Assembly: GCA_029582165.1 (NCBI GenBank)
Contig: CM055880.1
Location: forward strand, 3,534,001-3,598,000
DNA length: 64,000 bases
Reading direction: 5' to 3'
DNA from: Portulaca oleracea
Lineage: Eukaryota > Streptophyta > Magnoliopsida > Caryophyllales > Portulacaceae
Shown: in pieces, positions 11,865 through 23,378 of the stretch
Numbering within the stretch: the first letter of the stretch is position 1
How the letters are laid out: each line of letters opens with the position of its first letter
Notes under the pieces: model-generated
The model's database searches: none
The model's input: the letters and a program-made list of their open reading frames with translations, nothing else
What the model was told of the DNA's origin: nothing
Position numbers and translations under genes: made by a program

Positions 11865-12375
11865 ATTACACATCACACATTGAATTCACAAATTACTAGG
11901 TTTCATCCCACACCGGATAAATTTCATTATAAAAGCTTTATCTATTGGTTGTGTATGTACGATGTAATCCTAATCCACCTAAGGGTGTAGAAACATTATC
12001 CCGGCACTTAATTAGAAGAGAACTAAACTTTCATCATAATTGATGAACTATTAAAATTTAAACATTATCCTGGCACTAGAATTTGGATATTACCACCCAA
12101 AAAACAAAAAAAAAAAGGACATTAATAATGGTCCTCCATTACAGAAGAAAAACGTGCCGAGAAAGTGATTGCTCTTTTCCTTTTCGTTTCCTGATTTTAT
12201 TTCCCTACACATAGGACCAGTAGAAAACCTAAATTATTTGATTAGCGTTTGATAAAAATCTCAATGAAATTTTCTCTGAGGAAAATGTTTCACAAGAAAA
12301 TCCATTTTTTTCTGGGAAAAGTTTCTCTTACCCTAGCTAAAGGAAATTTTTCTTAACGGAAGGTAGGAAATTATG
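11865..12375. repeat. Duplicated flank segment, copy 1 (direct)
   Basis: Near-identical to 47565-48085 and, in part, to 61165-61580: shared TTTCATTATAAAAGC, TGTATGTACGATGTAATCC and AAAAACGTGCCGAGAAAGTG runs. Here it precedes gene E; the other copies lie downstream of gene F and upstream of gene D. It marks the unit that was duplicated with the knottin genes. Confidence 0.75.
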
Positions 12376-13523
12376 AGTCTACTATAAAAAATTTCTCTGA
12401 TGGTTCGTATATTGAATGACATTGAAGTCATTCTATCCATTGTTATCATACCACTATCACACTAACTAAAAATGTACCACATTGTACAAATTCCATATTT
12501 CCACATTTTGCGACAATAATCCTAGTTTTTCTCTCTTCACTTTCTTCTTTCTCCTCTATTTTTCACATTATCTTTCCTTAGTCCTTACATATAATATTAG
12601 TCACACTTTCCACAAATTTTACTATATCATTACATATACTATACCACAATTTTTGCAATCATTCCATGTCATACAATATTGTATTCCGCACTCTGTCATC
12701 CACACAAAAAAACAGGGTCTATTTGATCCATAATTTCTAGAGGTCTCAAGTTGGCTGTTTAGGTGATTTTTTTATTATTTTTATTTTGGTGGTAACATCC
12801 AAATTTGTACCAATTGAGAGATAAGGTCATAATAGTGCCACATGTAATAATTTATGCAATAAGTCACACGAAGTGTAACATCGGGACTTCTTTAAGCAAG
12901 GAGATCCATGAAGTGGATTGTTTTTCGATCCAAAATTTGTTTTCCTTTTTACTTTAACCTACACATAAAACGATGCTGTTTCCCATAAGTTTAAATTAAA
13001 AAAGAAAAGAAAATGCTTATGTTCTTAAATGCTTATCTCCACCATTTTTTTTTTGTATTTTGTCACTTTTATCATTCTACATAATTGTTATATCAATTTT
13101 TTTCGTTATTAAAAATATGCCTTTTTAGAGTATTTAATTTTACCCTTATTTTCTTAAAGGTCATTTCTCCTAAGAATTATTTATTTTTTTAAACAATAAC
13201 AATTACCCCAAAAGAATGTTACGCTCCTTATCATATTTGGACAGTAGACAGGGCTAAAATATTATTGCCCCCTTTCTTATTCATCAATCTGGCTTTAATA
13301 TCAAATAAAACTATCGCAATCAAAGTTTTAAATTGATGATTGATGACCTAATAATAATTTTATACACTAATAATTACATAAGTGCACAATAATACGTAGC
13401 GAGTTTGATTTGAAAATTTATACAAGACAACATGCCCTCCGTTGAATTAAACGTGTGATATTTGATGATGCAACCTGGCAAAATTTGATTGGAGGAAATG
13501 ATAAAATGAAGAAAATCTCAGGC
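12376..13523. other. Upstream region of gene E
   Basis: No gene. The last 200 bp (from about 13320) are nearly identical to 30060-30265 upstream of gene F, showing that promoters were copied with the genes. Confidence 0.6.
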
Positions 13524-13531
13524 TATAAATA
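13524..13531 (+). promoter_or_regulatory. TATA box of knottin gene E
   Basis: TATAAATA followed by GAGGGAG, 85 bp before the ATG; the same block precedes gene F. Confidence 0.7.
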
Positions 13532-13608
13532 GAGGGAGTTGCAAGGAAGAATGGAGCAAACAACTTTGAGGTATTATCACTCAAAATAATTCAGAAGATA
13601 AATAGAAA

Positions 13609-14779
13609 ATGGCTTTACTTGACCTTCCCAAGTTTGCTCTTTTGGCACTTTTGATTAGTGCAATGGGTAATGTCTCTTGTTTACCTTCATTCAATCATTA
13701 TTTTCATTCAATCTCTTGTTTATAGCTCTGGATTGTTGGAAACTGCAGTTTCAACGCTGGGAGGAGCTGAAATGGTGATTAAGGAAGTGGTAAGAAAGAG
13801 TAGTAGTGATGAAACATGCAAAGCAAATGGTGAAGTGTGTGGCCCAACATTTGGAGATTGCTGTGAGGGTTACATTTGTTTTGGAGCAGGTTGGCCATGG
13901 TCTACCTGGAGAGGCTCTTGTATCCCTAGAGGTGATCTGCCTGATACAGTCAACAACAACAGAGCTGGTAATTATCATCAAAATCACTTAAACACTATAA
14001 TTACCCATCTTACTTACCCCCTGCGTTCCATATTATTTGTTTTTTAGTTGACTGTCACGGTTTAAATGTCATATTTTCATTGTTGATTTCTCATACAACA
14101 TTTTATTAACAATTTCAATATCATACTATTATGACAGTATTTTTCGTCACGAATTTAATGCTGGTAATTTTATATAACGAGCCATAATATATATTGAGAA
14201 ACTTACGTTCAGAATTTCTATAGTTCGACAACACATTTTTCAAAAAGGACAAATAAAATGGTACAGAGGGAGCTTCTGTCCCAAAAAAATTGTCCATGTT
14301 TGACTAATGGAATTAAACTTTGTAAATTTTAAGGGTTAATTTATTAAATTATATGTTGAGTTATCATGTAAGATTGCCGCTATGAGATTAATAATACTTT
14401 TACTTAAACATAATATTGCAAGTCTAACTAAGGTAAAACGTAAAAAAATTAGCAGGTAAAATATGATGCCAGAGACTATAAAAAAGTAAAGTAAACAATT
14501 TATTTGGGACATAGGAAGTAAGTTTTTTTCTTGATTAGTTAATCTACTGAATAATAATAAATTAATAATGTGTAAATTTCAGAAGTCGGAGATGAAGCCC
14601 AAATGGTAACTAAGGAGGAGGTAATGATGGGTGGGCAAAGGCGTGCTTGTTTCCAACGAGGTGCCCGTTGCAGGATAGGTTGGTGGCCTCGTTGCTGTAG
14701 AGATTTGGAATGCCTCCCAGTGATTCCTAGTACCAAACCAGGTGAAGGAATCTGCCAAATACCAACTACCTTAATTTAG
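13609..14779 (+). CDS. Two-domain secreted cystine-knot protein, gene E
   Basis: Three exons, 13609-13666, 13749-13967 and 14583-14779; all introns are GT-AG in phase 1 and the total is 474 bases (157 residues). Exon 1 is a signal peptide ([14 protein letters not shown]). Exon 2 has a short acidic/basic leader, then knottin domain 1 with C-x6-C-x6-CC-x4-C-x13-C and the motif CCEGYIC, very like the CCExYTC core of amaranth alpha-amylase-inhibitor knottins. Exon 3 begins with a similar leader (GDEAQMVTKEEV) and carries domain 2, C-x6-C-x7-CC-x4-C-x13-C. One exon per domain suggests exon duplication. An AATAAA at 14914 is a plausible polyadenylation signal. It is a close paralogue of gene F. The function as a secreted enzyme inhibitor or antimicrobial peptide is inferred. 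Confidence 0.85.
14017..14271. mobile_element. Stowaway-like MITE in intron 2 of gene E
   Basis: Begins CCCCCTGCGTTCCATATTATTTG and ends GGTACAGAGGGAG. Intron 2 of paralogue F is 141 bp against 615 bp here, so this insertion explains much of the difference. Ends are placed by eye. Confidence 0.55.
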
Positions 14780-15007
14780 TACCCATGGGTTGTTATAATC
14801 CTACTACAATGTAATTAATTATGTGAGTGTTAGTGTTAATCTTCCCCTAAATAAAAAGTTAATCTCTTTTTCGAGAGGTTACAAGGGTCTGTTAGTTATT
14901 GTATCCCTATCTCAATAAATATGTAGTAGGAATGTTTTACTTCTTTGAAAATGGGTTATGAAATATGAAAGTGGACTTAAACCATTCCTATGGATGAATA
15001 AGATTAA

Positions 15008-15261
15008 GACCCTGTTCTTTTATGCTGTATTCTGCGGTATGGTGCGGTAAGGTATGGTGAAATTGTGGCGAGTTGTGGTGTAATTGTGGCGGGTTATTGG
15101 TATGTTGTGGTGGGTTTTTTTGTATATATATAATAAATTGGAAAAAGTAATTTGTGGTGGGTTGTGGTGAATTGTGGTAAAATTGTATTTTGTGGTGGGT
15201 TGTGGCAAATTGCGATAGGCTGTGGCACCGGAGTTTGCCAACCGCAGAAAAGAATAGGGGC
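15008..15261. mobile_element. Tourist-like MITE with internal GTGGTG repeats
   Basis: Starts GACCCTGTTCTTTTATGC and ends AAAAGAATAGGGGC, flanked by TAA on both sides (15005-15007, 15262-15264). The GGCCCTGTTCTTTT end with a TAA duplication fits PIF/Harbinger-derived Tourist MITEs. The interior is a degenerate run of TGTGGTGGGTTGTGG. Five relatives occur in the window. Confidence 0.7.
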
Positions 15262-15605
15262 TAAGTTTTTAGTTGACAATTATCAATCTCTCCCTGAGTT
15301 TTAAGTCAAGGTGAAATGCATGCTATTTATATTTTAATCGCTCAAACTGTACCCAAAACATGTTTTGTGTGGGGATGGATTGTTGTTGATATTCTTTTAT
15401 TTTTGAAAAGTTTTGTAATTTTGAAATATGGACTTTGTAAATGAAACTAGAGTTCGCACCTAACAAGATATTATTATCATTTACATGTGCAACTTTATAG
15501 TCACAAATTGTAAGAGTTTGTAATGATACCAATTAGCAAAGGGTTGTTTTCACTTTGAAATATAGACCTTATAATTGACATTCGAGGGTTGTGTTAAATA
15601 ATAAA

Positions 15606-15969
15606 GGGTTTTTGGCTCAAAATAATCCGACGTCGGAGGTCATTGGCTCAAAATAATCCAAACTCACTTTTTGGCTGAAAATAATCCAAACTTTTAACCT
15701 ATTTACTCGGACTAAACCGAAATCGATTTCCGGCGTCAGAATACTGACCGGACAACCTGAGCATGTGTTTCTTTAATTGATTTTGATTTTGAATTTATGA
15801 TGATTGGGATCTACATAAGCTGAACGGTCAATATTACGACGCCGGAAATCGATTTTAGTTTAATCTGAGTAAATTGGTTAAGAGTTTGGATTATTTTCAA
15901 TGAAAAAGTGAGTTTGGATTATTTTGAGCCAACGACCTCCGACTTCGGATTATTTTGAGCCAAAAACCC
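15606..15969. mobile_element. Foldback element with 9-bp target duplication
   Basis: Flanked by AATAATAAA at 15597-15605 and 15970-15978. The arms are inverted copies, GGGTTTTTGGCTCAAAATAATCC against GGATTATTTTGAGCCAAAAACCC. It is non-coding. A second, more decayed copy is at 16747-17023. Confidence 0.8.
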
Positions 15970-16268
15970 AATAATAAATGGTTCACATTTTGAGATATAT
16001 GATTCTTGTTTTTGTACGAACCCCTAAAACATAGAAAAGAATATGTAATGAAAACAAATTTGTGTGGTCCTATCCTACAGTGCTGCTGATTGATGTACGT
16101 CCATCCGTCCATCACCTTCTCCGCACGTTTTTTTTTAAATCTATAATATTTTATATTCAAACTAGCGTTATATATCTGGTGCAGATGCACATAAATGTTA
16201 GTTATTAAATTATTAAAAATTATAGATGTGAAACTTATTAAAATTGAATAATTTAAATTCTCGACTAA

Positions 16269-16433
16269 GGCACCGCTCTTTTGTGCGTTTAATTTGTATT
16301 GCGTTGCGTTGCGGTTAGTTGCATTATGTTGCGGCGGAAATAGTAAAAAGGTAATGGTAATTTGCGGTATGTTGCGGTAGGTTGCGGTAATTTGCGTTGC
16401 GTTAGTTGCGTTAACCCACAAAAGAATGGTGTC
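16269..16433. mobile_element. Tourist-like MITE
   Basis: Starts GGCACCGCTCTTTTG and ends CAAAAGAATGGTGTC with TAA on both sides. The interior is TTGCGTTGCGGT-like repeats. Confidence 0.65.
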
Positions 16434-16746
16434 TAAATTGTATATATTGATTCATGTGTAAAATCAACATGTGTAAAAGCTAATAGATATTGTTTTAATT
16501 GTGTAATAAATATTTGTGCTCATATGTGGAACAACTAATATGGTTCTTAATTGATTCATTAAAATAAGGTTATTAATTATGATTTTTATTTTTCTTTTTA
16601 TTTGAAATTAAAATTTTGATGATGACACATGGAAAAAGCTCATATTAGAAGATTTTGTTTTAATATATGTAATAGATAATAGATGAGTGATGCTAACTAG
16701 AGTTTTTGATTATATATATAAGTAGAGTTATGTATTTTGAGGTACT

Positions 16747-17023
16747 CACTTTTTGGCTCAAAAGTGAGTTTGGATTAAAGAAACTTTTAACATATTTACT
16801 GGGACTAAACCGAAATCGATTTCCGACGTCAGAATAATGACTGGTTAACTTATATAGACCCCAGTCAGCATAAATTCAAAACCAAAATCAATTAAAGAAA
16901 TCGATTTTGGTTTAGTCCGAGTAAAATATGTTAAAAGTTTGGATTATTTTCAGCCAAAAAGTAAGTTTGGATTATTTTCAGCCAATGGCCTCCGACTTCG
17001 GATTATTTTGAGCCAAAAACCCT
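16747..17023. mobile_element. Decayed foldback element
   Basis: Same family as 15606-15969: CACTTTTTGGCTCAAAA on the left and GGATTATTTTGAGCCAAAAACCC on the right, with the shared centre AAACCGAAATCGATTTCCG. The left end is damaged, so the boundary is approximate. Confidence 0.6.
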
Positions 17024-17576
17024 ATTGGAAATTCAGGTAAAAAAATTTATGATTTACCCAAATTACCCCTATTTCAATTGAAGATAAGAGTTGTTGGAAT
17101 TGTAAAAAGTGACAAGTAAATTTATTAGTTAGGAATAGAAAATGAATTTAAGTTGTTGGATTTGTAAATAAGACAAATATTTTGGGACAAAAAAAAAATA
17201 GGTAAAAGGGCAAATGATTTGGGACGGAGGTAGTAGTTAATTATAAAAAATTAAATTTATTTCAAATGAATTAACTGTGGACTAAAATTAAATGCATCTT
17301 TGTCTCTTGTATTCTTAACCTTGCAAGGTTGACCAAACCTAACATTGACACTTGACACCACAAAAAATTTGTTGAGGAAGAACCACTCATAGGACAAATA
17401 TACCCCCTATTTAATTGGTAGGTCAATATAATTTGCCAAAGAATTTAGGATTTTACCAACTTCTAAAAAGAAAAAAAAAAGTTAAGGAGATTTTAGTAGA
17501 GATTGGGTAAACTAAGGGTACGACAAGAAGTACCTCTACTCCTAAAATCAATGTCATTATTGATCAACGCAATATA

Positions 17577-17810
17577 CTCCCTCCGTTTTAATTTAAGTGT
17601 CGCCTAGGTATTTATGTCAAAAATTTTGACCGCAAAATCTTAATTTATATAATGATTCATCAAATAAAATTAATATCATTAGATTCGTAATAAAAAATAC
17701 TATTGAAAAAGTATAATATCGCATTTTTTACAAAAATATTATGTTAGAAATTGTTGATTTATGATAGATCTCAAAAAGCGTGAAACACAGATAATAAAAA
17801 ACGGGGGAAG
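17577..17810. mobile_element. Stowaway-like MITE
   Basis: Starts CTCCCTCCGTTTTAATTTAAG and ends AACGGGGGAAG; TA flanks on both sides. It abuts the truncated knottin exon at 17829-17882. Confidence 0.65.
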
Positions 17811-17828
17811 TACTAGTTTAACCGTTGG

Positions 17829-17882
17829 ACTAATCAAAAGCACTACAAAAACAGCAAACTTGAGAAGCTTAAGGAAACCCAT
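17829..17882 (-). pseudogene. Orphan exon 1 of a subfamily-2 knottin gene
   Basis: Encodes the first 18 residues of the signal peptide (MGFLKLLKFAVFVVLLIS) from the ATG complement at 17882, then stops matching its relatives just before the splice donor. No exon 2 or 3 follows on the minus strand. The upstream side (17883-18162) still matches the promoters of genes C and D, including CTCCATTTATATAGCCGGG, and is then cut by the copia element. It is a dead fragment. Confidence 0.75.
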
Positions 17883-18162
17883 CGATCTCTCCAATGTATT
17901 TTAGTTTTGGGTTGGGAAGTTGCTTGCTTCATTCTTACATGCAAATCCCTCCATTTATATAGCCGGGCCTTTTTCTTCATCATATTATGTCATTCAATTG
18001 GAATTTGTCATGTATACCATATACTCCCCCCCATCTCAAATTATTTGTTCACTATTTTATTTTTGAATATCTCAAAATTATGTCCACTTTTCTATAGTAA
18101 AAACTTTTATTTTATTGAAATTACTAAAATATCCTTAATTTGAATTTGAAAAGTATTTAGGC

Positions 18163-18362
18163 TGATAAGGGAAGCAAGGATAAGGAAAAACTGATTATTA
18201 TTACTGCATTGCATTGCTCTACAAACGAATGAGGGAGCCCTATTTATACAATGATGAGGCCAAGAACCTAACTACCTAAAACAAAGGAAAGAAAACAAGA
18301 AAGAAAGAAACAGCTAACAAACTTATAAAAGAAAGGAAAACAGAAAAACTAATAGGATCACA
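18163..18362 (-). repeat. Copia 3' LTR
   Basis: Matches 23169-23376 with a few substitutions and small indels (for example one extra AAAG unit and a short insertion near the end in the other copy). Confidence 0.85.
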
Positions 18363-18477
18363 TCCCCCCCCCCCTCCAAGGTGGATTGGGTGGAGAAGCA
18401 ACCAAGCCCATCCTTGAACATAAAAGATTGTGTTGATATTCTGAGAGAGGCTTAGTTAATATGTCAGCTACTTGTTC

Positions 18478-19036
18478 TTATGAAGAAACATGAGCTGTTT
18501 GAAGAAACCCATCTTGGATCTTGTCTCTGATGTAATGACAATTGATTCTAATGTGTTTCGTTCGTTCGTGAAAGACTGGGTTTGCAGCTATATGTTGAGT
18601 TGCTTTGTTGTCACAGTGAAGCACTATAGGATGAGAAACTGGAATGTGAAAGTCAGCTAGTAACTGATCAATCCATTCAAGTTCTGATGTTGTAGCAGAC
18701 ATTACCCTATACTCTGCTTTACCCTCCGTGGACGAACCTTCCGTCGGAACCCTTAGGTTTTCGGGGCATTGGATTCTCACCAATGTTTGCGTTACTCAAG
18801 CCGACATTCTCACTTCCGCTTCGTCTATTACGGCTCGCGCCTGATTCTTCCCTCTAAGGCGGAACGCTCCCCTACCGATGCTTTTTGACATCCCACAGCT
18901 TCGGCAGATCGCTTAGCCCCGTTCATGCCGAGGATTTGGAGACAGTCTGTTGCTTTTTGGTTTTCCAGGAAATGACAAAGTTTCCAAGGAAGACACAATA
19001 TCCTATGAGAGATCTTGCTGAGAATTTGCAGCCACC
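18478..19036 (-). pseudogene. Copia RNase H, interrupted by organellar rDNA
   Basis: The reading frame [14 protein letters not shown] (19000-18930) and its continuation KAEYRVMSATTSELEW...HCDNKATQHIAANPVFHERTKHI (18720-18478) are adjacent parts of the copia RNase H domain. They are separated by about 207 bp of 23S rDNA. The conserved Asp of HCDNKA is present. The insertion brings a frame change, so the domain is dead. Confidence 0.8.
18721..18927 (-). pseudogene. Fragment of plastid-type 23S rRNA gene (NUPT)
   Basis: On the minus strand this reads TGAACGGGGCTAAGCGATC..., then TAGGGGAGCGTTCCGCC, TCGGCTTGAGTAACGC, GAGAATCCAATGCCCCG and GGTTCGTCCACGGAGGGT. These are conserved blocks of plant chloroplast 23S rRNA, in correct order. 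One loop (near 18830-18845) differs from what I expect for plastid rRNA, so an old nuclear copy or another organellar or bacterial-type source is possible. It sits exactly within the RNase H codons of the copia element. Confidence 0.75.
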
Positions 19037-20505
19037 TCAATCTGCATTTGCAAAAGCAGTGATTTGAAATGAGTTTTGAGTAGGGTAAAATAAACCAAGA
19101 TGGATGCTACCTTTTAGGTATTTCAAAACATGCAGGACAACTGAATAATGGTGATCAGTAGGTGTTTTTAAGAACTGTGACAAGTGTTGGACAACATAGC
19201 TTATGTCAGGTCTTGTTAAGGAAAGGTAAAGAAGTCTACCGATGATTCTTCTGTAGAGAGAGGGATCAGGCAAAGGAGTACCAGTGTCTGTTGACAAATT
19301 GAGACCTTTAGGAAGAGGAAATTTAGTTGGTTTGGATCCTGTGAGGCCAACATCTTGGAGGATGTCAGTGATGTATTTTCGTTGATGAAGAAAGGTGCCC
19401 TCAGTGGATCTTGAGATTTCAATTCCTAGAAAATACCGTGCTAGTCCTAAATCTTTGATGGTGAATGTGTCATGAAGAGCCTGCTTGATGAGAGCGATTC
19501 CTTCAGGATCATTTCCTGTAATTAGCAAGTCATCCACATATACTAGTACATAAATGACTTTAGTTTCTTTAGTTTTGATAAATAAAGAATAGTCATTTTT
19601 GGACTGATAAAAACCTTGCTGGACAAAAATTTTTGTTAGTTCAATGTTCCATTGCCTTGATGCTTGTTTTAGGCCATAGAGGGATTTATTTAGTTTGCAA
19701 ACTTGACCTGGTGGGGTTTTGGTGTATCCTTGTGGAGGGAACATATATATTTCTTCATCAACAAAGCCATGAAGGAAGCATTGTTTATATCAAGTTGGTA
19801 AAGATCCGACTGCTGAGCAGTGGCCAAGGCAATGAAAATTCTTACTGTACCAAGTTTTGCCACAGGAGAGAAGGTATATTTGTAATCCTTATCTTTAATT
19901 TGTAGGAATCCTCTGATGACTAATCTGACTTTGTATCTCTCGATTGATCCATCAGGCTTGAATTTTATTTTGTAGATCCACTTAGAAGTGAGAGCTTGTT
20001 TGCCTTTAGGTAATGAAGTGAGCTCCCATGTGCCATTTGTTTCAAGAGCTTCTAGTTCTTCATTCATAGCAGCAACCCATTTAGGATCTGATTTGGCTTG
20101 ACTGTATGTGTATGGTTCTGTGGTATTTAGCACTGCAGAAAAAGAAGAAATGTAGTCAGAGGAAAAATGTGAAAAATCATTGATAGAAAATAGAGGATGT
20201 TTGATGTAAGAGTGAAAACTGTTGGATTGGGAATTGATTTTCTGAATAGGATTTGTGTAATCCTTGAGCCAAACAGGAGGTTGCTTTGTTCTGGAAGATC
20301 TTTTAAGTTGGAGAGATTCTTCTTGTGGTGGAATAGGCATGATGTCTGTAGTAGCATCAGTTTCTGAAACCATTCTGAAATTATATTGATCTTGGATGTT
20401 GTCATTGTGGTTTTGATCACTTTGGGAGGTGTCAGTATCACAATGAGTTGGAGGATTTGAAGGTTCAGCGGTGTGGTAGGGAATGACATTAGTGGAATGA
20501 TTCAC
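19037..20505 (-). pseudogene. Copia reverse transcriptase
   Basis: Two overlapping frames (20505-19690 and 19744-19037). The first has WVAAMNEELEALETNGTWEL and SKWIYKIKFKPDGSIERYK, the second KLNKSLYGLKQASRQWN and the catalytic YVDD in YVLVYVDDLLITGND. A frameshift near 19690-19744 separates them. Confidence 0.88.
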
Positions 20506-20842
20506 AGGATCATCATAGCCTAGTTGATAAGGATGATGGCTCCAAGGCTACAGACAGTCTTCATTGCTGTCATTATTTGTTTGAGAATGGTCTGATTGAA
20601 GAGAAAAAGGGAAAATATCCTCTTGGAACACAATATCCCTACTATAAAAAAATTCTATGAAATTTCAGATCATATAATTTCTATCCGTTGCATCCACAGG
20701 TGTACCCAAGAAGGATGCACTTTATGGTTCTAGAATCAAACTTGTCTTTATGAGTCAAATCAACAGCAAAGCATAGGCAACCAATAGTTTTAAGAATTGA
20801 AGGATCAGGTTTCTCACCAAACACTATTTCATGAGGACTTTT

Positions 20843-21496
20843 TCATTGAAGATTAGTAGCAGGCAAAAGATAGATAATATGAGTTGCAGCTAATATGCAT
20901 TCACCCCAAAACTTTTTAGGTAGATTAGCATGAAATCTAATAGCCCTAGCAGTGTCAAGAAGGTGCATGTGCTTTCTTTCCACAACTCCATTCTGTTGGG
21001 GTGTGTAAGGAGTGGTTCTTTGGTGCACAATGCCTAATTTTGAAAATAAAGAATGACAAGAGTGATTAATAAATTCTGAACCATTATCAGTTCTAACTAT
21101 GGAAACATGAACATTGAATTGGATGGCAATCATTTTGAGAAAATTCTGTATAATAGTGCTAACAGTAGTTTTATCAGAAGTAAGATGAGTCCAAGTTGTC
21201 CTACTAAAATCATCAACAAAGGTGACAAAATATTTTGAACCATCAATATTAGGAACCTTATAAGGTTCCTAAAGATCTATATGAATGAGCTGAAAGCAGT
21301 GAGATGTATGAATAGTGCTTCTATTAAAAGGTTGTCTGTGACCTTTGGCCAAAATACAAGTCTCACAAAAATTTTTTCCTGGCAACTGTTCTTTATAACT
21401 TGATATGTGTTTCATCTTGGAAAGGGAAGTATGTCCTAATCTATTATGTAAAGTATAAAAGGAATTCAGATTACTAGATGTAGAACTCATGAGCAA
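20843..21496 (-). pseudogene. Copia integrase
   Basis: The frame 21496-21269 holds the pre-integrase zinc region (HNRLGH ... CETCILAKGHRQPF). The frame 21133-20843 holds the core with RTDNGSEF and TPYTPQQNGVVERKH, which supply the second Asp and the Glu of the DDE triad. The middle of the core is broken. Confidence 0.85.
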
Positions 21497-21764
21497 AGGA
21501 AAGGGTGAAGCAGAATTCTTCTGGCTTCTAGGGAGATCAACTTTGAATAACCCAGCTTCACACTTGAAAACAGCAATGACCTCTCTAGTTGTAAGCTCCT
21601 GAAAAACACTTGTTAGGATATAAGTGAATAGATATATTTTGATCTTTCATAAGCCTGTACACAGATAAAATGTTGTAGTTAAATTCAGGAATATGAAGGA
21701 CTCGATGCAATGAGATTTTGTCTGTCAAATGGACAGTTCCTATTTTATATACAAGCTTCAAAGA

Positions 21765-22142
21765 TCAATCAGGTAAGACAACTTGTATAGGTTTATCAAG
21801 AATGTGAATATCTTGCAAGACAGTTTCATCAAAGGTCATGTGATCACTGGCACCAGTGTCAATGATCCATGAAGAACACTTACTGATTTGAGTTGAGCAA
21901 CAAATACTAAAAGAGTTACCTGCAAACTTACTAGAGCCTGCAAAGTGAGAAAAGGATTTTTCACTAGAATTCTTGTTGATTTTGGCAACTTCCTGAGCCA
22001 AAGCTTGAATGAAGCTGCTGTCAAAAGTGGTTTGAGGCTTTTCTTGTTCAGAAAGATTGATTTCTAGAGGTGTATCCGTTTCATCTTGTGTGGACTGAAC
22101 ATTTACTGCTAGTTTCGAGTTGTTGACAATTCTTTTAGCCAC
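21765..22142 (-). pseudogene. Copia protease
   Basis: Contains SWIIDTGASDHMTF, the aspartic protease active site D-T-G-A of copia elements. It lies between gag and integrase. Confidence 0.8.
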
Positions 22143-22166
22143 ATACCAATCTGGATAACCAACTAA

Positions 22167-22976
22167 TTAAAAACATTGATCAACAATATGGCCTTGTCTT
22201 TTGCAATGGTCACAATACCTTTTGGCCTTTTGATTTTTGTTGTCTCTGACATTCTTGCCTTGATTCTTGGCAAGTAAGGCAGTTGTTGATTCATCCACTT
22301 CATTGCTTGTATTGTTCTTGGTGACTCGAGCAGCAAAGTTTTTGATTACATTGTAACCTCCTGTGATCTGCCTCTGTCTCACAACCCTTTGAATCATGTT
22401 GTATGCCTTGTTCACAGTAGGTAAAGGATCAGATAACAAAATCTGTCCTCTTATTACATCATACTCTCCATTAAGATGCATCAAGAATTGCATCAGTCTT
22501 TTTCGTTGATCAATCTCCATGGCCTGTTTTATTGAGAGACATGTCTTTACACATGTGCATTCTGGGAGCTCAGAGACATCTGCCAACTCATCCCACAACC
22601 TTTTGAGCTTGGTAAAATAAACTGCTACACTGTCATCATTCTGGTATAGATCAGTGATTTCTTTTTCAAGATGAAACAGTAAGGGACCATTAGATTGGCC
22701 AAATCTCTTAATTAAATCGTCCCACAGGGTTTTGGCAGAATCAACATACAAAAAAGAATCTAAAAGATCAGGAAGCATGGAATTTATCAGCCAACTAACC
22801 ACCATAGAGTCAACTTTGATCCACTGCTCATAGGATGTCGAGGTAGAAGCAGGCTTGGCACATTTTCCATCAATAAACCCGAGCTTGACTTTGACCTTGG
22901 TCTTGAAGGCAATCTTGACTGCCTTTCCCCATTTTTGAAAGTTAGAGCCATTAAACTTGAAATTTGTTAATGGCAT
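22167..22976 (-). pseudogene. Copia Gag
   Basis: 269-residue frame with the copia gag core (SWLINSMLPDL ... TLWDDLIKRFGQSNG ... FHLEKEI) and a C-terminal CCHC zinc knuckle CDHCKRQGHIVDQC. A stop follows the knuckle before the protease. Confidence 0.88.
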
Positions 22977-23168
22977 TCCAGGATGATCTGAGGGGTGTAG
23001 GAAAAGGGGGTCATTGTTGTAATCTTCTTGAATCTGGACGGGAATTTGTGTTGAGCTGGTGGCTTAAGATATGGCAGCTAGATTTTGGGATTAGACGAAG
23101 AGAGAATGCAGCAGCAAAGAGAAATCAGAGAAAGGTTTGGAATTACAAAATCATAAGCTCTGATACCA

Positions 23169-23376
23169 TGATAAGGGAAGCAAGGCTAAGGAAAAACTGA
23201 TTATTATTACTGCATTGCATTGCTCTATAAACGAATGAGGGAGCCCTATTTATACAATGATGAGGCCAAGAACCTAGCTACCAAAAACAAAGGAAAGAAA
23301 ACAAGAAAGAAAGAAAGAAACAGCTAACAAACTTATAAAAGAAAGGAAAATAGAAAAACTAACAGGTATTCTCACA
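23169..23376 (-). repeat. Copia 5' LTR
   Basis: Lies next to the tRNA-Met primer-binding site. Starts TGATAAGGGAAGC and ends TTCTCACA on the + strand. Confidence 0.85.
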
Positions 23377-23378
23377 TA

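Larger units (their letters stand above)
18163..23376 (-). mobile_element. Complete Ty1/copia retrotransposon, decayed
   Basis: LTRs of about 200 bp (18163-18362 and 23169-23376) begin TGATAAGGGAAGC and end CACA on the + strand. The 5-bp flank TAGGC is on both sides (18158-18162, 23377-23381). The primer-binding site TGGTATCAGAGC (minus strand, 23157-23168) adjoins the 5' LTR, and a C-run polypurine tract (18364-18377, G-rich on the minus strand) precedes the 3' LTR. Gag, protease, integrase, reverse transcriptase and RNase H follow in copia order on the minus strand, with several frame breaks, so it is not autonomous. Confidence 0.92.

Noticed and set aside
13658..14047. Single-exon reading of gene E from 13658
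   Set aside because: It runs through the 82-bp intron and past the exon 2 donor; the three-exon model is supported by paralogues F, C and D.
16015..16135. Conserved stretch near CCATCCGTCCATCACCTTCTCCGC, repeated at 46012-46130
   Set aside because: It is part of the E/F 3' flank duplication, not a separate gene.
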